A stretch of DNA of 64,000 bases from Craterostigma plantagineum (Eukaryota > Streptophyta > Magnoliopsida > Lamiales > Linderniaceae): the NCBI GenBank assembly GCA_027422505.1, contig JAPQWV010000633.1, forward strand, positions 1 through 64,000, given 5' to 3'. The notes under the pieces are model-generated. The model saw only the letters and a program-made list of their open reading frames with translations. It made no database searches and was not told where the DNA came from. Shown one piece after another: positions 59,526 to 64,000 of this stretch. Within the stretch, counting starts at the first letter, position 1. Each line of letters starts with the position of its first letter. The translations under genes were made by a program, and so were the position numbers.

Positions 59526-60446
59526 GAAAACGAAAATTTTCTGCAAATTCGCACAGATCTAAGGTTAAAATGCTACCCATAACTACCCAAACATTCGAAA
59601 ATCTAATACCCGATGCTCGAAATGTAAATGTCATTAACATGAACGGAAATTACAATGCCCGATAATATATACTTGTAACCGGCGTTAACATGAACGAAAC
59701 TTACTGTATATGCGTTCAAGAACGAAATTGGGATTCTTGGAGCTTGGGTGTTTCGATTTCGGCGGATGCTTCAGCTCGTTTTTCCTTCAAGATCTCGTTT
59801 TGGTGTTTCGTGGGTGCATTAATCAATGAGGTTGGTGCGTTTTCTTTTTTTATTTTATATATATATTTCTTTTTTTTATTTAGGTATTAATTAGGAGTTT
59901 AGTTAATTAAGGAAACATGTTCTTCTTTTTTTAATTGACTCAGTCAAGTTCCCTTTTTTTAAAAAGAAACCAAAAGTAATCTTATTTTTTAAAATAGCCC
60001 TTTTTATTGAAACTCTTTCAAAGAAGATTTCGCACTGTACAACAGAAGCTGCAGAAAAGGCCAAATTGCATCTTTGTACCCGAAACTTTGACTTTATTAC
60101 GAATTGACCGCTCAAATCAACAATGAGCACTTTGAGTCCCATATTTCCAAATATAATCGATTTCGGTCTGTTTTTTCAGACGGCATGAATCTTAATACCG
60201 ACGACGTACGTTGTGCCATGAACAAAATTATTTACAATCAAGAAATACATTCAAGGGCAGTATGGGTCAACAATGGACCACTGTTCAAAAATATGATACA
60301 ATAATTCAACCAAGAACATAACCTACTACTAATTCAGGAAAAAAAAAAAGTTAAGACAACGTTAAATATGAGCTCAAAGGATATGTTAAATACAAGCAAC
60401 AGTTGCTAATCCATTTACAAAGGCGGGCGGGAAATCTCAGGTTAGA
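59526..60446. other. Right MULE edge and intergenic region
   Basis: Minus-strand sequence at about 59,690-59,850 (ends GCATATACA/GTAAGTTTCG) looks like the non-coding first exon of the transposase. Beyond 60,003 it is ordinary AT-rich flank. No gene is recognised. Confidence 0.4.
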
Positions 60447-63074
60447 TCATGCAGATAATTCCACCTTGGAAAGCTTCGAAGTAACCTTCAATGTAATATC
60501 ATCGTACGGCTTGTCTTGATTCAAATCTATAAGCCCAGAGTTCTTCAATACCTGGAAAAACAATATCGAAAACTCATATGAACAAAAGCTTTGCAGATCG
60601 AAAAAGATGGGAGCTTTACAGTTTTTCTGAATGTATAAACTGACCAAAGTCTCAGCAAACATTCGAGCACTGATCTTCCTAGACTTTCCCTCGAGGATTT
60701 TGCCCAAGCTGAGATCGCCGGGCGAATCGTTCGACTTCTCTGAAGTGGGTGGCGTTGACAGGGATTGCCTTTTCAAGTAGTGGGCCACAGCCCTGCGATA
60801 GAAACATGCAATATTTCGTCGAAAGATTCTACCTTTTCTTTATCTCGTGAAGACAATGTAGTAAGATAAGAATCTTACCTCGTTCGTGCAGGCAAAGTTC
60901 CAAGTTCGGGACTTTCTTGCTCGTTCGAGTTGTTAATTTCAGGCGTCCCTATTTGAGGAACGGTTACGATTTCGTCAGTCTAAATTGGACATCAATTACC
61001 AGAAAGGAAGAAACGATAAAATTTTTAATATTAAAAATTTTACCTGGTGCAAAATTGAATTCTTGGTCGAGGAAACGCAGCTCCTATTACCAGAAGTGAA
61101 AAAAATAAATAAAAGCAAGCAGCAATTCAAATAATGCCCATAAGATATCAAAATCGAAAATATCAAAAAACTTCGAAAAAAAAAAACGTACTCCAGGAGA
61201 ATTGGGCGGAAGTTCAGGGACGTCTGAAAGTGTCGCGGGCTCAAACTCAAAATCTGTTCGACGAAATGAGTCGGGCGTTCTCATTTCCATATCAAAAGCA
61301 CCAACGGACGAATTTGTATCTTCAATGGGCAACACGGTATCTGCTTCAGTAGTATCGAGACGTTCTGATCGCAGGCCAAAGTTGGTATTTTCGGGAGTGT
61401 ATAAGCTTTTCCCACTAGGAGAAGGCACAGAAGATGGAATAAATCCCTCGGGCGAAGGCGAACGATGATTGTCGTTATTATTACGGAGAACTTCCATGTC
61501 CATTTCATCGCCATCATCATCAGCTGAAGGAACTTCCTCTGTCACGTCTATGGCAGAAAGATGAGGTTTTGAAGGGACAAAGTCTTCTTTATGCATGTCT
61601 AGCAAGTCGGGACATAGCCCTGCAAGACAAGGAAGCATTCAGTAAACATAGGTTTTTAGCGATTCGTATGTGCAAGGGTAAGGTATGAACTGAGAACTTA
61701 CCAGTAATGAAAGGCTCGACGAAAATATCGTCCTTTCTATGCCTTTTGCTGTCCCTAAATATGTCTAAAGAAGACACGTCCCTCTCCCTTCTCTTCCTAC
61801 ATATATCTGTAGTGTCCTCCAATGCTTTCGTCACACGCCTAATATCACCGTAACTCATAATTATAGGAAACGAAAACGTAACGGATTTAGTAATATATAT
61901 ATAGAAACATAAATACCTGTTACTCAATATAGTAGCCCGATCGAAGAGCTCGTCCTTCCTTTTCCTCCTCTTAATTCCCGAGGAGGAGCAGCAGCAACTG
62001 GTAGGGGACTTTCAGCCATGGGCGATTCTTGAATCTCCAATTCAGGCATATCATGGGCTGCAAAAAATCGAAATTCCCATTAAATGCCAAGCGAAGATAA
62101 AACCGTTACGCAAAAGCGCACTCACAGAAATGCGCCGAAAAGTCGAAATTCCCCTCTGAGTCCTGCCTCTCGAAGTGGGCACGAGGTGGCGAAGATGGGC
62201 CTGCGGGGGAAGAAGCATCTCTTATCGGAGTAGGAGTGTTCCTATCTCGGATAATCAGATCCTCTAGAAACTTATCGGGCTCAGCACGGTCGGGCAGTAT
62301 TGGCGAAGCGCTGAAGCCGAACCCTTTTCTCGCCTCGCGCATTATTTCAACACTGGGTTGATTTCGTGGCGTGCTGCAACCCGTGCCCCCTTCGCCAGCT
62401 GTCGATCGACGGTTGGAAGAGGCGTAATCAATGCCAGCGCCGGGCCCCACAGGAGGAGGAATGCTGAAAGAGAAAAAGGGTCAACAAGAAAACAACCAAA
62501 CAGAGATGACATAGCGTAAAAAATGGACTCAATCGTACTCTTCATTTTCTGAAGAATTCATGTTATCCTCGTCCAGCGAAATGATTATAAACGGATCTTG
62601 GCTGGTCGGGATTTGCTCTGTGGTATAAATGCGCGGCAAAGGTAAATATTTTGTGATTCATAGATAACCCACAAACTTATATTACTACCTGGCAATGTGA
62701 TTTCCTCCTGGCTCTTAGTATGCGCATCTTCGGCCCTATAAACATGAATATTTGAATCAACTGCGCGTGTAATGAATAAAGGAAAATGCAACCACTTTCA
62801 CCGAATTATTACCATTGCTTGTAAGAATCGTCCAACTCTAGCGCGTCAAGCTCGAAGCACTTCGGAAGTGTGACTGAATGGAAGGACGCGTTAGTTGCGC
62901 CCTCGGGTAGGTTGACGTTCTTCGAAGCGATAAAGGCTCTGTTCAGCAAAGCGCTCACACCTTTGCAATCCTCGCAAAGATATTCAACTTTCTTCGCGTA
63001 TATTCTCACAATGCCAAGCAATAGAAAACCCGATATTCTCAGGGCGATGGGAACCTCGGGATTCATTATTCTTT
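60447..63074 (-). CDS. Alpha-kleisin cohesin subunit (RAD21/SYN type), first exon beyond the right edge
   Basis: Kleisins bridge the SMC1/SMC3 heads and hold sister chromatids. The first visible exon (to 63074) carries part of the N-terminal SMC3-binding domain: NPEVPIALRISGFLLLGIVR, IYAKKVEYL, then TLPKCFELDALELDD. The MFYSHTLLARKGPLG exon expected before it is not found up to 64,000, so it lies outside. Later exons: QDPFIIISLDEDN; a Pro-rich stretch; KRKDELFDRATILSN; ALEDTTDICRKRRERDVSSL; DDIFVEPFITG; LCPDLLDMHKEDFV; AVAHYLKRQ. The C-terminal winged helix reads KSRKISARMFAETL then VLKNSGLIDLNQDKPYDDIT, ending at 60447. It resembles plant SYN2/3/4 more than meiotic SYN1/REC8. One exon (about 61,930-62,059) needs a one-base frame change near 61,977. 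Confidence 0.88.
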
Positions 63075-64000
63075 CTGCAAAAAGGTTTTAAGATGAGGAT
63101 CTGATCTATTACAGCAGTAAAAGGAAACACCAAAACCGTATGTAATAGCGCATGACCAGTCGGGTCCACTGCGAATGTCTTAACTGCAGTTTAAATGGTA
63201 AAAACGTAATCGTTGAACAACAGCTAAGCCTCCTACTCAGAGTAAAATCAATTACTAATAGCCATAAACTTCACAACACGTTAGATATATGTGACTCGAC
63301 TGGTGAAAGAGTATCAGACAAAGAAAATATTTTGTTGAGAACGAACAAAGGCGCATAAAACTTCTTACCGACGTATAAATAAAAATTTTTGTCGCGAATG
63401 AAAAATATCGCATAAACCTCACTAAGAAGTCAAACGAATTTCGAGAAAAAACAAAGCCCCCAAGAAAGAAGGAACAAACAAACCAACAAATCCACATTTT
63501 CGGACATAAAAGGGTACTCCAAAATACTTAAATAGCAAATAACGATTAAAAATCGTAACTTTCTTTACATTTTCATAACAGGTCGGTCTTACACACCAAA
63601 TAAAAGATAAACGAAATTCATTTACGATCTTCTCAATGCCAGCGGACCTAATCTAATCCCCAGCAAAAACCCTATCCCTGCATCTTAATAAATCTAGGAC
63701 AATATGGAAGCAAACGAACTCTAAGCCCTGCAGCAGTTATACATACATTTTATTCAAACAACACGTAAGACATGCGTAGTGTGACCAATCCGGTAAAGCA
63801 AACAAATTGTGATAAGTGAAAATCAACAAGTGCATTTCAAATGGTAAAAGCATATCATTTGAACACATAGCTATGCATCCTAACTCAAAGTAAAATCAAT
63901 GACTTGAAAATAGCCCATAAACCATACCAAGCAGAAACTCAACCACATTTCCCAGAAAAAATTACCCACAAAAGTCAAAAACGAAACCAGCAAATCCAAA
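63075..64000 (-). other. Probable first intron of the kleisin gene
   Basis: It starts (read on the minus strand toward the gene) before the TTTTTGCAG acceptor at 63,075. No coding similarity to the expected first exon is found. A near-repeat lies at 63,180-63,245 and 63,840-63,900 (TTTAAATGGTAAAA/TTTCAAATGGTAAAA with AGCT and CTCA-AGTAAAATCAAT), suggesting an internal duplication. Confidence 0.5.

Larger units (their letters stand above)
54105..60002. mobile_element. Mutator-like element with convergent DUF1985 gene and transposase
   Basis: The interior holds a MuDR-type transposase on the minus strand and a DUF1985-type gene on the plus strand, 3' ends facing. DUF1985 next to MULE transposase is known from plant MULEs that carry host-derived genes. 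Candidate degenerate inverted ends: left about 54,105-54,160 (GGGAGAATTTTAAAAAAG...) and right about 59,947-60,002, whose complement starts GGGCTATTTTAAAAAATA and also has TTTTAAAAAAAGGGAAC, like TTTTAAAAAAAGAGGAAC on the left. No matching 9-bp target duplication is seen, so the edges are tentative. ATTCGAGT arrays fill the non-coding parts. Confidence 0.6.

Noticed and set aside
60001..60012. Nine-base target duplication for the MULE
   Set aside because: The nine bases flanking the proposed left end (TCTGAAATT) and right end (TTTTTATTG) do not match, so no duplication is claimed.

Overview
This 64 kb window is nuclear DNA from a flowering plant, most likely a eudicot. It is AT-rich and the genes carry many short GT-AG introns. 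Several families in it are plant-specific (PPR, RKD, EMSY-like, plant alpha-kleisin), and the transposons are plant types. I make no species call.

Layout, left to right. 1-5.5 kb holds three host genes: a divergent RPB8-like RNA polymerase subunit (cut by the left edge), an intronless PPR protein and an RKD-type RWP-RK transcription factor. 5.75-29.68 kb is best read as one very large non-autonomous Helitron. It has a TC start after an A, and a 7-bp hairpin followed by CTAG and a T at the far end. Inside are a young but defective Ty3/gypsy-type LTR retrotransposon (6.28-12.9 kb), at least eight broken fragments of unrelated host genes (NEK kinase, organellar HSP90, phage-type RNA polymerase, exportin-7, Sec14/SFH, BTF3, CSLD5, RopGEF), and AT-rich tandem duplications. 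No intact host gene was recognised between 5.5 and 30.1 kb.

30.1-54 kb is gene-dense. It holds a large conserved protein with a galactose-binding-like N-terminus (uncharacterised as far as I know), a small 85-aa reading frame, an 11-exon PP2A catalytic subunit, a tRNA-Ser(GCU), a small predicted plastid membrane protein, a 139-aa conserved coiled-coil protein with a Tourist-type MITE in its first intron, the RNA polymerase I subunit RPA43 (with a probable frameshift or unusual splice), and an EMSY-like ENT/Tudor chromatin reader.

54.1-60 kb is a Mutator-like element. A DUF1985-type gene and a MuDR transposase gene with two frameshifts face each other, and the non-coding parts hold dense arrays of an ATTCGAGT/ACTCGAAT motif. 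60.4-64 kb is an alpha-kleisin (RAD21/SYN-type cohesin subunit) gene whose first exon lies beyond the right edge.

The host genes are ordinary nuclear housekeeping and regulatory loci: transcription (RPB8, RPA43), chromatin and cohesion (EML, SYN), signalling (PP2A) and gametophyte or embryo regulation (RKD). They form no single pathway. The unusual biology is in the mobile DNA: the large gene-collecting Helitron, an antisense 55-codon membrane-peptide frame inside the retrotransposon, and the motif-studded MULE.
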